From Bacillus sp. FJAT-42376 (GTDB taxonomy: Bacteria; Bacillota; Bacilli; Bacillales; Bacillaceae): DNA of 64,000 nucleotides. The notes beneath the pieces were generated by a model. The model was given only the letters and a program-made list of their open reading frames with translations, ran no database searches and was not told the origin of the DNA. How positions within the stretch are numbered: the stretch's first letter is position 1; the number at the start of each line of letters is the position of its first letter. The translations under genes and the position numbers were made by a program. Shown here piece by piece: positions 43,869 through 55,008 of this stretch. The stretch spans positions 3,534,001-3,598,000 of the forward strand of contig NZ_CP033906.1 of the NCBI RefSeq assembly GCF_003816055.1, written 5' to 3'.

Positions 43869-46274
43869 TTATATCGGTTTAATTCCCCAAATATCATCCG
43901 CATATTCTTTAATGGTGCGGTCACTTGAAAAGGTTCCGGAATGGGCAATGTTAATGAGCGATTTTTCTTGCCATTCTTTCTTATTAATAAAAGTTTTCTC
44001 GACTTTCTGCTGCGCTTCTGCATAGGAGGAAAAATCCTTGAGAACAAAATATTGATCATTGTGTGCCAGGAGGGAATCGTAAATCGCCTCAAATTCGCCC
44101 TCTGTCTCATGGAAGAATCCATTGATCAGCTGATCGGCAGCCTGGCGGATCCGAACATCGTGATGATAATATTCAGTGGAATGGTATCCTCCGTTTTCAT
44201 AATAATCAAGAACTTGCTCTGCAGTAAGGCCAAAGGTAAAGATATTAGCCGGTCCAACAGACTCAAGAATTTCCACATTTGCACCGTCAAGTGTTCCGAG
44301 AGTCAGCGCACCATTCATCATAAATTTCATATTTCCGGTTCCGGATGCTTCCTTCGAGGCAGTCGAAATCTGCTCACTTATGTCGGCGGCCGGAAAAATC
44401 GATTCAGCCAGGGATACACGGTAGTTCTCCATAAAAACAACTTTGATCATTTTGGACACCTTAGGGTCTGAATTAACTTTTTCGGCAAGAGAATTAATGA
44501 GTTTAATCACTTTCTTGGCGTAATAATACCCCGGAGAAGCTTTTGCGCCGAAAATAAACGTACGCGGGTAAACAGAAAAATTAGAATCTTCCCTGATTCG
44601 ATTATACAGATACATAATATGGAGCACATTCAGCAGCTGACGCTTGTAGGCATGAAGGCGTTTTACCTGAACATCAAAAATGGAGGAAGGATCAATCTTC
44701 ATGGAAGACTGTTCAAAAATTCTCCGGGCGAGCAATTCCTTTCGGCGCTGCTTTATTTCTCCGGACTTTTCTTTCATTCCTTCATCATAAATAAACCGCT
44801 TCAGCTGGATCAGCTGATCAGGATCCTTCACCCATGAATCGCCTATTGCTTCGGTTATAAGATGGGCAAGTTCCGGATTGGCTTTAAGCAGCCATCTTCT
44901 GTGAGCAATTCCATTTGTTTTATTGTTGAATTTCTCAGGTTCAAATTCATAAAAAAGCTTCATTTCACGCATTTTGAGGATATCTGAATGAATCTTGGCC
45001 ACACCATTTACACTATGGCTTCCGGCAATCGCAAGGTGGGCCATTTTAACAAGTCCGTGAGCGAGAATCGCCATTTGCTCGATTCGGTTCCAATCTCCCG
45101 GATACCGATCCCAAAGTGCCTGACAATAACGTTCGTTAATTTCTTCGACGATCATATAAATACGGGGGAGGAGCGGCTTAAATAGATAAATCGGCCATTT
45201 TTCCAGCGCTTCTGACAATGTGGTGTGATTCGTGTAGGAGATGGTTTTTGTCGTAATGTGCCAAGCCTCATCCCACTCCATTTTTTCCTCATCCAATAAA
45301 ATTCTCATCAGTTCAGGAATGGCTAGCACTGGGTGGGTATCGTTTATATGAATAGCAATTCTTTCATGAAAATCGTGAAGGCTGCCGTTCTTTTTCCTGT
45401 AGGAACGAATAATGCTCTGCAAACTTGAAGAGACCAGGAAATACTGCTGCTTCAACCGCAGAATTTTGCCTTCATCATGGGTATCATCGGGGTATAGAAA
45501 TTCTGAAACAGCTTCTGTTTCCCGCTTATAGGTAAGCAGATCCCTGTTAAGCGGCGGATGATGCGCGGGTTCGGCACTCCACAGCCGCAGCGTATTAACG
45601 GTATTTGTCTGATAGCCAATCATTGGCATATCGTAAGGGACGGCCACAACGGTTTCAGGAGCAATATGCTGAAATTCAAGTCTTCCGTCTGCCTCCCTGC
45701 TTTCAACAGAGCCCCAGAACGAAATATCCACGGCCTGATCGGGTTTTCTTACTTCCCAAACATTTCCGTGGCGCAGCCACTGCTCGGGATACTCAACTTG
45801 ATACCCATCTGCAATTTTCTGATCAAACAGACCATGCTTATACCGGATTCCGCAGCCATGTCCAGGCAGATCAAGGGAAGCAAGCGAATCAAGAAAGCAA
45901 GCAGCAAGGCGGCCAAGACCGCCATTGCCCAGACCCGCGTCCGATTCGGATTCCTCTATCGCCGTTAAACTGATTCCCAGCTCTTCAAGACCCCGTTCTA
46001 CTACGTCCCTGATTCCTAAATTCAAAAGATTTTGACCCATAAGCGTGCCAAGTAAAAATTCAATTGAAAAGTAGTATACCTGCTTGTTATTGGCAGACCG
46101 GTGCTTCTCATTTGTCTGTATCCAGTTCGTGCTGATGTATTCCCTTACCATATGTCCTAGAGTGTTGTATTGATCCCTGCTGGTAGACTCTCTGAATGTT
46201 TTTCCATATGTCATTTCCAGCCTTTTAAGAAAGCTTTTCTGAAAAGATTCTTTACTTGAGAACAATACTCCCAC
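43869..46274 (-). CDS. glgP: Glycogen phosphorylase
   Basis: Releases glucose-1-phosphate from glycogen with phosphate and pyridoxal phosphate. 801 residues, normal for the family. [33 protein letters not shown] marks the N-terminal domain, and [28 protein letters not shown] carries the PLP-lysine site. The start overlaps glgA by 23 nt. Last gene of glgBCDAP; it ends in the hairpin at 43.8 kb. Confidence 0.96.
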   Translation of the reverse strand: MGVLFSSKESFQKSFLKRLEMTYGKTFRESTSRDQYNTLGHMVREYISTNWIQTNEKHRSANNKQVYYFSIEFLLGTLMGQNLLNLGIRDVVERGLEELGISLTAIEESESDAGLGNGGLGRLAACFLDSLASLDLPGHGCGIRYKHGLFDQKIADGYQVEYPEQWLRHGNVWEVRKPDQAVDISFWGSVESREADGRLEFQHIAPETVVAVPYDMPMIGYQTNTVNTLRLWSAEPAHHPPLNRDLLTYKRETEAVSEFLYPDDTHDEGKILRLKQQYFLVSSSLQSIIRSYRKKNGSLHDFHERIAIHINDTHPVLAIPELMRILLDEEKMEWDEAWHITTKTISYTNHTTLSEALEKWPIYLFKPLLPRIYMIVEEINERYCQALWDRYPGDWNRIEQMAILAHGLVKMAHLAIAGSHSVNGVAKIHSDILKMREMKLFYEFEPEKFNNKTNGIAHRRWLLKANPELAHLITEAIGDSWVKDPDQLIQLKRFIYDEGMKEKSGEIKQRRKELLARRIFEQSSMKIDPSSIFDVQVKRLHAYKRQLLNVLHIMYLYNRIREDSNFSVYPRTFIFGAKASPGYYYAKKVIKLINSLAEKVNSDPKVSKMIKVVFMENYRVSLAESIFPAADISEQISTASKEASGTGNMKFMMNGALTLGTLDGANVEILESVGPANIFTFGLTAEQVLDYYENGGYHSTEYYHHDVRIRQAADQLINGFFHETEGEFEAIYDSLLAHNDQYFVLKDFSSYAEAQQKVEKTFINKKEWQEKSLINIAHSGTFSSDRTIKEYADDIWGIKPI

Positions 46275-47706
46275 TTCCCATCAAATCAGTATAGAGCTGA
46301 TTATATTTGCTGGCAGACTGAGACCAGCTGTAATCCTGGCTCATGGCATTCGTGACAAGTCCGTTCCATAATTCTTTATCTTCTCTGTAAATAGACAGCG
46401 CACGTCTGATTGTGTGCATCATATCATGCGCATTAAAATTTTTAAAAGAAAAACCGTTTCCATCGCCTGTGGCTTCATTGTAGGAATGAACGGTATCATT
46501 TAATCCTCCCGTTTCCCTCACAATGGGAATGGATCCATATCTCAGTGCTATTAATTGTCCGAGGCCGCATGGTTCAAACCTTGAAGGCATCAGAAATAAG
46601 TCAGATCCGGCATACACTCTGTGTGCTAACGGCTCATCAAAGCCTATGTACGCTTTTACACTCTCAGGATACTTATGCTCCATATGACGGAAGTAATTCT
46701 CAAATTCAGCTTCACCCGTACCGAGAATAATCCATTGAGTATCCCCATCTATCAATTCTTCCATGACATGCCGCACAAGGTCCAGCCCTTTTTGTTTCGT
46801 CAGCCTTGTCACCATTGAAATGACAGGTACGTCCGGTCTCTCGGGAAGACCAAACATTTTTTGCAAAGCCGCTTTATTTTCCTGTTTTTTCTCAAGACTC
46901 GCAACATCATACGGAGCCTTTAAAAAAGGGTCCTTCGCAGGATTATAGATTGTGTCATCGATTCCATTCAGGATTCCGCTTAATGATGCCCCTTTCGCTC
47001 TCAGCAAGCCGTCCATTCTCTCCCCATAATAAGGAGTTTGGATTTCCTGCATATAAGTCGGACTTACCGTTGTAATCGCGGAGGAAGACACGATGGCTGC
47101 CTTCATAAAATTTACACATTGATAAAATTCCAGTTTATCGGGTGTAAAATCCTCATGTCCAAGGTTCAGGAGATCATAAATGATCTCCTGAGGAAAAATC
47201 CCCTGGAACTCCAGATTATGAATCGTAAATACAGTTTTAATCTCAGAGTAAAATGGATCCGCGGCATACACCTCATTGAGGAAATAGGCAACCATACCTG
47301 TATGCCAGTCATGACTGTGAATAATATCAGGCTGGAAATCTATCTCTTTCATGGCCTCAAGAACAGCTCTGGAAAAAAAGGAGAACCTTTCACCATCGTC
47401 GTAATGCCCATAAAGAGAGTCACGTTTAAAATAATATTCATTATCCAGGAAATAATACGTGACCCCATCCATTTCGAATTCTTCAATGCCGCAATATTGA
47501 GATCGCCATCCGACAGCCACTTCAATCTCCCGCACTTTTTTCATTTTTTTTCTATATTTTTCGGGAATCTGTCCGTACTTTGGCATCATCACCCTCACAT
47601 CAGAACCCATGCGTGCCAGTTCTTTAGGCAGGGCTCCCGCTACGTCCGCCAATCCGCCTGATTTGACGAACGGAACACATTCGGATACAGCAAAGAGAAT
47701 TTTCAC
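46252..47706 (-). CDS. glgA: Glycogen synthase (ADP-glucose)
   Basis: GT5-family enzyme that lengthens glycogen from ADP-glucose. 484 residues. [17 protein letters not shown] is the ADP-glucose binding KSGGL motif at residue ~15, [11 protein letters not shown] and [31 protein letters not shown] are the catalytic and C-terminal hallmarks. Overlaps glgD by 4 nt (ATGA) and glgP by 23 nt, so translation is coupled. Confidence 0.96.
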   Translation of the reverse strand: MKILFAVSECVPFVKSGGLADVAGALPKELARMGSDVRVMMPKYGQIPEKYRKKMKKVREIEVAVGWRSQYCGIEEFEMDGVTYYFLDNEYYFKRDSLYGHYDDGERFSFFSRAVLEAMKEIDFQPDIIHSHDWHTGMVAYFLNEVYAADPFYSEIKTVFTIHNLEFQGIFPQEIIYDLLNLGHEDFTPDKLEFYQCVNFMKAAIVSSSAITTVSPTYMQEIQTPYYGERMDGLLRAKGASLSGILNGIDDTIYNPAKDPFLKAPYDVASLEKKQENKAALQKMFGLPERPDVPVISMVTRLTKQKGLDLVRHVMEELIDGDTQWIILGTGEAEFENYFRHMEHKYPESVKAYIGFDEPLAHRVYAGSDLFLMPSRFEPCGLGQLIALRYGSIPIVRETGGLNDTVHSYNEATGDGNGFSFKNFNAHDMMHTIRRALSIYREDKELWNGLVTNAMSQDYSWSQSASKYNQLYTDLMGSGSIVLK

Positions 47707-48731
47707 GACTTGATCAGCACTCCTTGCACGGACCCTTTTCGAAGAACGATCGGATGCTCCATCGTTCCTTTCAGAACTTCATGGCTTCCTACTCTGACAT
47801 CCTTATCTAAAATTACATTTTCAAGGACACAATTTTCACCAACCGAGGATTTCTGCATGACAATTCCGTTCTTAATCACCGTATCTTTTCCTACATGGAC
47901 AGCTCTGAAAAGAATCGAATTCTCTACATGGCCCTCAATAACACACCCGTTTGCAATCATGGAATTGCGGACATAAGAAGATTTCAAATATTTAGTCGGC
48001 GGTTCATCTTTCACCTTTGTATAAACAGGTGAAGACTTAGGGAACAGCTCTTTCCAAACTTCAGGCTTTAATAAATCAAGGCTGTATCGGAAATAGGACT
48101 GGATGGTATCAATAGCGGCAACATATCCCTTAAAGGCATATTCACAGATGTTAAGCTGGGATCTGCCTTCGTTCACAACTTGGTTTAGCGTTTTGAAGCC
48201 GCGCTCATCATAAGAGGAAATTAAATCCTTTAGAAGAGAAGTTTTCAGAACGTACATTTGAAGAGAGGCGCCATCTTTGCAAATCTCAGTTACATCACAT
48301 CCCATTTCAATATGATGCTTAAGCACTTTGCAGAAGTCGATATTGCAGACAGTATGGCTATTAGCAATGACCGTATATTCCTGACGGCTTCTATTGAAAT
48401 AATCATAATGATCCTTAAACTGACGGAATGAACCAAATTCGTCGTATTCGTCATGAAGGTGCGGAGAAGGGAAAAAGAAAAGGCCATCGCGCTTCCGGTT
48501 CAAATCCCATTCCTTTCCTGATCCAAGATGATCCATTAATGAACGGTATTGATATTTTGGGAAAATAGCCACGCTATCCACCCCGGAGTTCACCATATTT
48601 GAAAGGACAAAGTCGATTAACCGGTACCTTCCTCCGAAAGGAATTGCAGCCATTGACCGGTTTTGAATCAAATCATCGATATCCAGACTATGTGCTGTCG
48701 CATCAATTATTCCAAGCATGCTCATATTCAT
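47703..48731 (-). CDS. glgD: Glucose-1-phosphate adenylyltransferase, GlgD (regulatory) subunit
   Basis: Partner subunit of ADP-glucose pyrophosphorylase in Bacilli. 342 residues. It keeps the nucleotidyltransferase fold ([26 protein letters not shown]) but lacks the GGxGxRL N-terminal loop present in GlgC and is thought to be poorly active alone, raising GlgC activity. C-terminal left-handed beta-helix ([19 protein letters not shown]). ATG 48731 follows GAGGTGG. Confidence 0.94.
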   Translation of the reverse strand: MNMSMLGIIDATAHSLDIDDLIQNRSMAAIPFGGRYRLIDFVLSNMVNSGVDSVAIFPKYQYRSLMDHLGSGKEWDLNRKRDGLFFFPSPHLHDEYDEFGSFRQFKDHYDYFNRSRQEYTVIANSHTVCNIDFCKVLKHHIEMGCDVTEICKDGASLQMYVLKTSLLKDLISSYDERGFKTLNQVVNEGRSQLNICEYAFKGYVAAIDTIQSYFRYSLDLLKPEVWKELFPKSSPVYTKVKDEPPTKYLKSSYVRNSMIANGCVIEGHVENSILFRAVHVGKDTVIKNGIVMQKSSVGENCVLENVILDKDVRVGSHEVLKGTMEHPIVLRKGSVQGVLIKS

Positions 48732-48773
48732 GCTCTGCCACCTCTTTCTTATCTACTGGTTTATTTATATTTT

Positions 48774-49943
48774 CTATTCAGTGACTTTCGCATCCCGCGC
48801 AACTGCTTGCTGCTGTCGAATATAGTCCGGAGTTACAAGCAGGACTTCTTCCAGTTCTGCATTGGAACGGATGACCGTACCGTCTTCAATGGTCACTCCG
48901 CCCGGGACAATGGCATTTTCAATATATACGTTGTTCCCGATTACGGCATCAGGCATGACGACACATTTTTTCACATAAGAATCTTTGCCGACCGTTACTC
49001 CCTGGAACAGCACCGAATGGTGAACGGTTCCATATACTACACAGCCTTCATTAACGAGAGAATCTGTTACTTCTGCTTCGGCAGAGATAAATTGAGGCGG
49101 CTGATTCGGATTGACGGAATAAATTCTCCAATCCTGACTGAACAAATTAAGCTCCGGATCATCTGCCAGTAAATCCATATTGGCTTCCCAAAGGCTTTTA
49201 ACTGTCCCCACATCTTTCCAGTATCCTTTAAATGGATAAGCGACGAGTTTTTTCTTTTCTTCAATTAACAAAGGAATAACATCTTTTCCAAAGTCGTTGC
49301 TTGAATACGGATTCCGTTCATCCATCTCCAGATATTCCTGAAGCACCGACCACTTAAAGATATAAACACCCATTGATGCCAGATTGTTTTTAGGATTTTG
49401 AGGTTTCTCATCAAATTCTGTGACTTCCAGCTGGTCATTTGTATTCATAATTCCGAACCTGTTTGCCTCTTCCCAAGGAACTTCAATGACTGAAATAGAT
49501 ACGTCAGCGTTTCTTTCAATATGATAGTCTAGCATCTTAGAGTAATCCATTTTGTAAATATGGTCTCCTGACAGAATCAGAACATATTCAGGATCATACT
49601 GCTCTAAGTAGTTTAAATTTTGATAGATGGCGCTGGCTGTTCCTTTGTACCATTTTACCTCTGATGATTCTGCATACGGAGGAAGAACCGTTACCCCTCC
49701 ATTTTTACGGTCCAGATCCCATGCACTGCCGATTCCAATGTAGGAGTGAAGAACCAGCGGCTGATATTGAGTCAATACCCCTACCGTGTCGATTCCTGAG
49801 TTTGTACAGTTACTTAAAGGAAAGTCTATTATTCTGTATTTCCCTCCGAATGGAACGGCCGGTTTTGCCAAATTTTTCGTTAACGAACTAAGACGGCTGC
49901 CTTTTCCCCCTGCCAGAAGCATTGCTACGCATTTCTTTTTCAT
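48774..49943 (-). CDS. glgC: Glucose-1-phosphate adenylyltransferase, GlgC (catalytic) subunit
   Basis: Makes ADP-glucose from ATP and glucose-1-phosphate, the committed step of glycogen synthesis. 389 residues with [43 protein letters not shown] (catalytic loop at residues ~10-50), [18 protein letters not shown] and the C-terminal beta-helix. ATG 49943 follows GAAGGAG. It overlaps glgB by 56 nt, unusually long. Confidence 0.96.
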   Translation of the reverse strand: MKKKCVAMLLAGGKGSRLSSLTKNLAKPAVPFGGKYRIIDFPLSNCTNSGIDTVGVLTQYQPLVLHSYIGIGSAWDLDRKNGGVTVLPPYAESSEVKWYKGTASAIYQNLNYLEQYDPEYVLILSGDHIYKMDYSKMLDYHIERNADVSISVIEVPWEEANRFGIMNTNDQLEVTEFDEKPQNPKNNLASMGVYIFKWSVLQEYLEMDERNPYSSNDFGKDVIPLLIEEKKKLVAYPFKGYWKDVGTVKSLWEANMDLLADDPELNLFSQDWRIYSVNPNQPPQFISAEAEVTDSLVNEGCVVYGTVHHSVLFQGVTVGKDSYVKKCVVMPDAVIGNNVYIENAIVPGGVTIEDGTVIRSNAELEEVLLVTPDYIRQQQAVARDAKVTE

Positions 49944-51819
49944 TGTTGTTCTCCTTCCTCTTTTTAATTGCTCTCAGCAAGCTAAAACCAAATGGCGGAA
50001 CCGTCATACTAATGCTGTACGGCTGGCCATGTAGTTCCTCATTTTCCGCTTTCAGCTCTTTATGATTGATTTGTCCGGAACCACCGAACTTTACGTCATC
50101 ACTGTTCAATATTTCAACATACCGTGTATCAGCAGGTACCCCGATTTTATAATCATGGTACACGTCGCTTCGGAAGTTGCATACGGCAATTAGCAGTTCT
50201 CCATCCTTTAATCCTTTTCTCATAAAAGAATAGATGCTCTGCTCCGCATTATCTGCATCAATCCACTCGAATCCTTCTGGCGAATGATCCAGTTCAAATA
50301 GAGGACGCTGCTTTTTATACACATTAAGCAGCTCTTTAAAATAGACTCTGGTTTTACTGTGAAGCTCAAACTCTTCCAAAAACCAGTCAAGCTGTTCAAG
50401 GTCCTTCCACTCATCAAACTGTCCAAATTCCGCTCCCATAAACAGCAATTTTTTGCCGGGATGTGCAAGCATATATCCCATTAAAAGTCTCAGCTGTGCA
50501 AACTTTTGCCAATAGTCGCCCGGCATCTTATTCAGCAATGACTTTTTGCCGTAGACGACTTCATCATGAGAGAAAGGCAGAATAAAATTCTCATTAAAAG
50601 CGTACATGAATGAAAACGTCATTTTGTGATGAATGTGCCTGCGTTCGTGCTGATCCGTTTCCATGTATTCCAGGACATCGTTCATCCATCCCATATTCCA
50701 TTTATAGTTAAAGCCCAGTCCTCCATCAGATACTGGTGCTGTTACAAGCGGCCAGTCTGTTGAATCTTCAGCAATCATGAGCACCTGCGGATCGTAGGCA
50801 AAAACCGTTTCGTTTAGTTTTTTCAAAAAGCTTACTGCATATGGATTTTCAAAAGCGGAATCCGTATTGGGCCAATAAAGCATATTCGCTACTGCATCAA
50901 CCCTGAAACCATCAATATGATATTTCTCCAGCCAAAAAAGGGCATTAGAGATCAAGAAACTATGTACTTCCGGTTTGCCCAAGTCGAAATTGGCTGTACC
51001 CCAAACCTCATTCTCCCGGTCTTTATAATTTTCATATTCGTAAACCGGCTCACCGTCAAACATATAAAGCCCATGCGCATCCTTGCAAAAATGACCTGGA
51101 ACCCAATCCATAATTACCCCGAGATCATTTTGGTGAAAGAGATCAATAAATGCCATAAACTCTTGCGGTGTTCCATATCTGCTCGTTGCAGCAAAGTAGC
51201 CGGTTCCCTGATAGCCCCAAGATCTGTCGTAAGGATGTTCTATGACGGGCATCAGTTCAATATGGGTAAAACCATGTTCCAAAACATAGGGTATAAGTTC
51301 TTCAGCAAGCTCTTTATACGTATATAAACTTCCATCCTCTTTCTTTTTCCAGGATGCCAGGTTCAGCTCGTAAATGAAAAATGGTTTTTGATATATATTT
51401 TTGGCCTTTTTCTTTTTCAGCCACTTCTGATCGTTCCATTTGTATCCGTTCAAATCCGCCACAACCGAAGCGGTATTTGGTTTCACCTCCGCATAAAAGG
51501 CAAACGGGTCCGCTTTAAGAAGCCTGGAACCATTTTTGGTGATTAGCTCATATTTATAAACATCTCCAAGCTTAATATCCGAAAAAAACCCAGACCAGAT
51601 TCCCTGGCTGCTTATTTTTTCAAGGGCATGTCCTGTACCTTTCCACTCATTAAAATCCCCCGCAATTCTTACTTGTCTCGCATGCGGTGCCCAAACGGTG
51701 AATTGAACTCCTTTTACTCCATCAATGGTTTTTAAATGAGCGCCAAATTGATCAAAGCTCTTGAACAAATTTCCTTCATGAAACAAATGAACTTCGAATT
51801 CTGTAGGACTAGCAATCAT
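49888..51819 (-). CDS. glgB: 1,4-alpha-glucan branching enzyme
   Basis: GH13 enzyme that makes alpha-1,6 branches in glycogen. CBM48 N-domain ([22 protein letters not shown]), then the catalytic barrel: [29 protein letters not shown] (nucleophile Asp), [10 protein letters not shown] (acid Glu) and [19 protein letters not shown] (third acid). I start at ATG 51819, after GGGGAGGG with 10-nt spacing; an ATG at 51858 is in frame, but the family opens as [16 protein letters not shown]. The C-terminus continues ~25 residues past the usual IKKR ending, and this tail lies inside the glgC overlap. Confidence 0.95.
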   Translation of the reverse strand: MIASPTEFEVHLFHEGNLFKSFDQFGAHLKTIDGVKGVQFTVWAPHARQVRIAGDFNEWKGTGHALEKISSQGIWSGFFSDIKLGDVYKYELITKNGSRLLKADPFAFYAEVKPNTASVVADLNGYKWNDQKWLKKKKAKNIYQKPFFIYELNLASWKKKEDGSLYTYKELAEELIPYVLEHGFTHIELMPVIEHPYDRSWGYQGTGYFAATSRYGTPQEFMAFIDLFHQNDLGVIMDWVPGHFCKDAHGLYMFDGEPVYEYENYKDRENEVWGTANFDLGKPEVHSFLISNALFWLEKYHIDGFRVDAVANMLYWPNTDSAFENPYAVSFLKKLNETVFAYDPQVLMIAEDSTDWPLVTAPVSDGGLGFNYKWNMGWMNDVLEYMETDQHERRHIHHKMTFSFMYAFNENFILPFSHDEVVYGKKSLLNKMPGDYWQKFAQLRLLMGYMLAHPGKKLLFMGAEFGQFDEWKDLEQLDWFLEEFELHSKTRVYFKELLNVYKKQRPLFELDHSPEGFEWIDADNAEQSIYSFMRKGLKDGELLIAVCNFRSDVYHDYKIGVPADTRYVEILNSDDVKFGGSGQINHKELKAENEELHGQPYSISMTVPPFGFSLLRAIKKRKENNNEKEMRSNASGRGKRQPS

Positions 51820-51914
51820 CCAGAACGAACCCTCCCCGCTTTTTAGGGTGTATCCCAATCTATATACCCCTATTTATACTTTTTAATTCACTTTTTCAAA
51901 AAAAAAACCTTTTA

Positions 51915-51928
51915 TGCAAGCGTTTTTA
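51915..51928. promoter_or_regulatory. cre-like site upstream of glgB
   Basis: TGCAAGCGTTTTTA fits the CcpA cre consensus TGWAAGCGTTWNCW at 12 of 14 positions, ~96 bp before the glgB start. It would suggest carbon catabolite control of glycogen genes, but one match is not proof. Confidence 0.35.
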
Positions 51929-52020
51929 TATTTAGACATAATCCAACAAAAAAAAATGCATGTGAATAAATTGTTATTTCTATAAATAAATGTACAAGAA
52001 GAATAAAATAAATTGAGAAA

Positions 52021-52043
52021 AAACCTTTATTAAATAAAGGTTT
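52021..52043. promoter_or_regulatory. Perfect 10-3-10 palindrome upstream of glgB
   Basis: AAACCTTTAT and ATAAAGGTTT flank TAA. It lies in the 510-bp gap between glgB and the acetyltransferase gene, ~200 bp upstream of glgB, in AT-rich sequence with no gene. It could be an operator or a small hairpin; no U tract follows. Confidence 0.4.
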
Positions 52044-52330
52044 AGGAATAACCAGAAAATATATCCATTATTCTAAGAACATAGTATACTGAAAAATTTG
52101 TCGAATGTTTTTTTTAAAAGTTCCCGTGCAAAATGAGATTTCATGGAGAAGAAAGAAGGAATGTCCTCCTTCTATTAAATACATAAGGAGAATTTTGTCA
52201 GTAAATTGATTCGTTCATCATAGATTGAATCGGTAAAGATGAATGACAGAAAAAGACTTCTTCTGAAAAATGGTTGCCCACAGCATCTGTATGTTATATA
52301 TTTTCAAAAACAGCATGAGGAGGTTTTCAT

Positions 52331-52849
52331 TTGCTTTCATTGGAAGAACCGAATATGAAATATAGAGATGCATATATGGATTTTTACAAGGAGTGGAAAG
52401 AATCCGGAGAAAAAATTGTCCCTTGGATAGCGGCGAGAGACCCAGTCAATTTTTCAGCATATCTTCAATATATGGAATCGGAAAAAATCGAAGGAAACAT
52501 TTCGCCTCATTTTGTACCTCACTCCACGTACTGGCTTATTGATGAAGCAGGGAAAGTTGTAGGTTCAGTGAATGTAAGGCATAGATTAAACGATTCTTTA
52601 TTACAGCGCGGCGGGCATATCGGCTATGGAATCAGGCCCTCAGAAAGAGAAAAAGGATATGCTGCTGCTATTTTAACTTACGCTCTGGAAAAGACGAGGG
52701 AATTGGGGATTACGGAAGTACTAGTGACATGTGACCAAAAAAATATCGCCTCTGAGAAAACCATTATTAAAAACGGCGGACAGTTCGATTCATTATTTAC
52801 AGACGAAGATGGCAGCATTGTAAAACGGTTTTGGATTAAAAATGAATAG
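52331..52849 (+). CDS. GNAT-family N-acetyltransferase
   Basis: A 172-residue acetyl-CoA-dependent acyltransferase. LIDEAGKVVGSVNVRHRLND forms beta-strand 3-4, and GGHIGYGIRPSEREKGYAAAILTYALEKTREL holds the pyrophosphate-binding RxxGxA/G loop (motif A). NIASEKTIIKNGG is motif B. Substrate unknown; the pattern is that of the YkkB/YitI-like group. TTG 52331 follows GAGGAGG with 7-nt spacing, so a TTG start is likely. Confidence 0.87.
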   Translation: MLSLEEPNMKYRDAYMDFYKEWKESGEKIVPWIAARDPVNFSAYLQYMESEKIEGNISPHFVPHSTYWLIDEAGKVVGSVNVRHRLNDSLLQRGGHIGYGIRPSEREKGYAAAILTYALEKTRELGITEVLVTCDQKNIASEKTIIKNGGQFDSLFTDEDGSIVKRFWIKNE

Positions 52850-52965
52850 TTTACACGGGAAAACAAACAGATTGTAAAACCATATGTCACTCTCACCCCA
52901 GTCAAAAGGTAAATAGGAATAGGCAGACGATACTGTCAGAGCTTTTCGTCAAGAGAAAACCATAG

Positions 52966-52998
52966 AAAAAAACGCTGCGATAACGCAGCGTTTTTATT
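52966..52998 (-). terminator. Terminator of the rRNA-tRNA operon
   Basis: On the minus strand AAACGCTGCG pairs with CGCAGCGTTT around TTAT and ends in a U tract, just past tRNA-Glu. Confidence 0.9.
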
Positions 52999-52999
52999 A

Positions 53000-53071
53000 T
53001 GACCCGTACGGGATTCGAACCCGTGTTACCGCCGTGAAAGGGCGGTGTCTTAACCGCTTGACCAACGGGCC
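53000..53071 (-). tRNA. tRNA-Glu (TTC)
   Basis: Cloverleaf with anticodon loop CTTTCAC and T-arm GGGTTCGAATCCC; discriminator A; CCA not encoded. Last gene of the cluster. Confidence 0.96.
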
Positions 53072-53079
53072 ATTATGAA

Positions 53080-53170
53080 TGGCGGAGAAGGAGGGATTTG
53101 AACCCTCGCGCCGCTTACGCGACCTACACCCTTAGCAGGGGCGCCTCTTCAGCCACTTGAGTACTTCCCC
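53080..53170 (-). tRNA. tRNA-Ser (GCT)
   Basis: Long variable arm (class II), anticodon GCT in CTGCTAA, discriminator G and CCA encoded. Confidence 0.96.
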
Positions 53171-53232
53171 GTATATAAATAGATGATCTGTGAAGGAATT
53201 CTCACAAATCTGCCTGAATCTATAAATTTAAA

Positions 53233-53307
53233 TGGCTCCGCAGGCAGGACTCGAACCTGCGACCGATCGGTTAACAGCCGATAGCTCTACCACTGAGCTA
53301 CTGCGGA
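53233..53307 (-). tRNA. tRNA-Asn (GTT)
   Basis: Anticodon GTT (CTGTTAA), T-arm AGGTTCGAGTCCT, CCA encoded. Confidence 0.96.
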
Positions 53308-53313
53308 ATAAAA

Positions 53314-53387
<74 letters not shown>

Positions 53388-53402
53388 ATATTCAAATTGA
53401 AA

Positions 53403-53476
53403 TGGAGCGGGTGATGGGAATCGAACCCACTACATCAGCTTGGAAGGCTGAGGTTTTACCAGTAAACTACACCCGC
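53403..53476 (-). tRNA. tRNA-Gly (TCC)
   Basis: Anticodon TCC (CTTCCAA), acceptor GCGGGTG, CCA encoded. Confidence 0.96.
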
Positions 53477-53481
53477 AAATA

Positions 53482-53558
53482 TGGGGCGACTGATGGGAAT
53501 CGAACCCACGAATGTCGGAACCACAATCCGATGCGTTAACCACTTCGCCACAATCGCC
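53482..53558 (-). tRNA. tRNA-His (GTG)
   Basis: Anticodon GTG (TTGTGGT), acceptor GGCGATT; CCA encoded. Confidence 0.96.
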
Positions 53559-53574
53559 AATATACAATAATAAA

Positions 53575-53650
53575 TGGTGGCTTGGGACGGAATCGAACCG
53601 CCGACACATGGATTTTCAGTCCATTGCTCTACCGACTGAGCTACCAAGCC
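53575..53650 (-). tRNA. tRNA-Phe (GAA)
   Basis: Anticodon GAA (CTGAAAA), acceptor GGCTTGG, discriminator A, CCA encoded. Confidence 0.96.
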
Positions 53651-53783
53651 ATTATGTTATGTATCACTTGCACCATCGAATAAATCTCAGAATCATTATT
53701 CATTCTTATATGCTCCGGTGCTTATGAGCTGCTTAAGCCCCTTGCTTTTAATTAAGGTATCATATGTATCATCTAAAAACAAA

Positions 53784-53860
53784 TGGCGGTCCGGACGGGA
53801 CTCGAACCCGCGACCTCCTGCGTGACAGGCAGGCATTCTAACCAACTGAACTACCGGACC
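53784..53860 (-). tRNA. tRNA-Asp (GTC)
   Basis: Anticodon GTC (CTGTCAC), acceptor GGTCCGG, CCA encoded. A 130-bp spacer separates it from tRNA-Phe. Confidence 0.96.
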
Positions 53861-53864
53861 ATTT

Positions 53865-53941
<77 letters not shown>

Positions 53942-54017
53942 ACAATAAGAAATATAAAGTTTATTCATGCTCCCAGACAGCTGACTGTCCTCGCTTCAGG
54001 AAGTAGAATTTTAAAAA

Positions 54018-54110
54018 TGGAGGAGGAAGAGGGATTCGAACCCCCGCGGGGTTTGACCCCCCTGTCGGTTTTCAAGACCGATCCCTTCAGCCAGACTTGG
54101 GTATTCCTCC
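54018..54110 (-). tRNA. tRNA-Ser (TGA)
   Basis: Class II with a long variable arm; anticodon TGA (CTTGAAA). The discriminator base reads T, where serine tRNAs normally have G; CCA encoded. Confidence 0.92.
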
Positions 54111-54122
54111 GGGTAATAGAAA

Positions 54123-54199
54123 TGGTGGACCTTGTAGGACTCGAACCTACGACCGGACGGTTATGAGCCGTCTGCTCTAACCAGCTGAGCTAAAGGTCC
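54123..54199 (-). tRNA. tRNA with CAT anticodon, probably Ile2 (lysidine-modified)
   Basis: Acceptor GGACCTTT, anticodon loop CTCATAA. This sequence resembles the Bacillus tRNA-Ile2 whose C34 becomes lysidine to read AUA, but the anticodon alone cannot separate it from Met. Confidence 0.88.
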
Positions 54200-54203
54200 T
54201 ATA

Positions 54204-54280
54204 TGGTAGCGGCGGAGGGGATCGAACCCACGACCTCACGGGTATGAACCGTACGCTCTAGCCAGCTGAGCTACGCCGCC
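54204..54280 (-). tRNA. Elongator tRNA-Met (CAT)
   Basis: Acceptor GGCGGCG, anticodon loop TTCATAC, CCA encoded. In the T stem GTGGG/CCCTC leaves one T-T mismatch at position 50-64. Confidence 0.92.
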
Positions 54281-54302
54281 ATATAGATGATTAAATAAAT
54301 AT

Positions 54303-54378
54303 TGGTGGAGCCTAGCGGGATCGAACCGCTGACCTCCTGCGTGCAAGGCAGGCGCTCTCCCAGCTGAGCTAAGGCCCC
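54303..54378 (-). tRNA. tRNA-Ala (TGC)
   Basis: Anticodon TGC (CTTGCAC), acceptor GGGGCCT, CCA encoded. Confidence 0.96.
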
Positions 54379-54390
54379 AATATGTATGGA

Positions 54391-54467
54391 TGGTCGGGAA
54401 GACAGGATTCGAACCTGCGACCCCTTGGTCCCAAACCAAGTGCTCTACCAAGCTGAGCTACTTCCCG
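54391..54467 (-). tRNA. tRNA-Pro (TGG)
   Basis: Anticodon TGG (TTTGGGA), acceptor CGGGAAG, CCA encoded. Confidence 0.96.
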
Positions 54468-54472
54468 ATAAA

Positions 54473-54549
54473 TGGCGCGCCCGAGAGGAGTCGAACCCCT
54501 AACCTTTTGATCCGTAGTCAAACGCTCTATCCAATTGAGCTACGGGCGC
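54473..54549 (-). tRNA. tRNA-Arg (ACG)
   Basis: Anticodon ACG (CTACGGA), A34 presumably converted to inosine; acceptor GCGCCCG, CCA encoded. Confidence 0.96.
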
Positions 54550-54562
54550 ATTATAATTAAAG

Positions 54563-54648
54563 TGCCGAGGACCGGGATCGAACCGGTACGGTAGTCACCT
54601 ACCGCAGGATTTTAAGTCCTGTGCGTCTGCCAATTCCGCCACCCCGGC
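54563..54648 (-). tRNA. tRNA-Leu (TAA)
   Basis: Class II, anticodon TAA (CTTAAAA), acceptor GCCGGGG, discriminator A, CCA not encoded. Confidence 0.95.
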
Positions 54649-54658
54649 ATTATGGGAT

Positions 54659-54733
54659 TGGAGCGGAAGACGGGATTCGAACCCGCGACCCCCACCTTGG
54701 CAAGGTGGTGTTCTACCACTGAACTACTTCCGC
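54659..54733 (-). tRNA. tRNA-Gly (GCC)
   Basis: Anticodon GCC (TTGCCAA), acceptor GCGGAAG, CCA encoded. Confidence 0.96.
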
Positions 54734-54743
54734 AAAATCAAGA

Positions 54744-54825
54744 TGCGGGTGAAGGGAGTCGAACCCCCACGCCCGAAGGCGCTAGATCCTAAGTCTAGTG
54801 CGTCTGCCAGTTCCGCCACACCCGC
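54744..54825 (-). tRNA. tRNA-Leu (TAG)
   Basis: Class II, anticodon TAG (CTTAGGA), acceptor GCGGGTG, discriminator A, CCA not encoded. Confidence 0.95.
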
Positions 54826-54838
54826 ATATTAAATTAAA

Positions 54839-54915
54839 TGGTGAGCCATGAAGGACTCGAACCTTCGACCCTCTGATTAAAAGTCAGATGCTCTACCGAC
54901 TGAGCTAATGGCTCC
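54839..54915 (-). tRNA. tRNA-Lys (TTT)
   Basis: Anticodon TTT (CTTTTAA), acceptor GGAGCCA, CCA encoded. Confidence 0.96.
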
Positions 54916-55008
54916 TTGGTTTGCCTACACTCTGAAGTTTGCAGGACGCCCAAATCTCAGAAAGCTTATTCAAGCAGCGGCTCCATTTGGGCGCTGGTGT
55001 TTCGCTTC

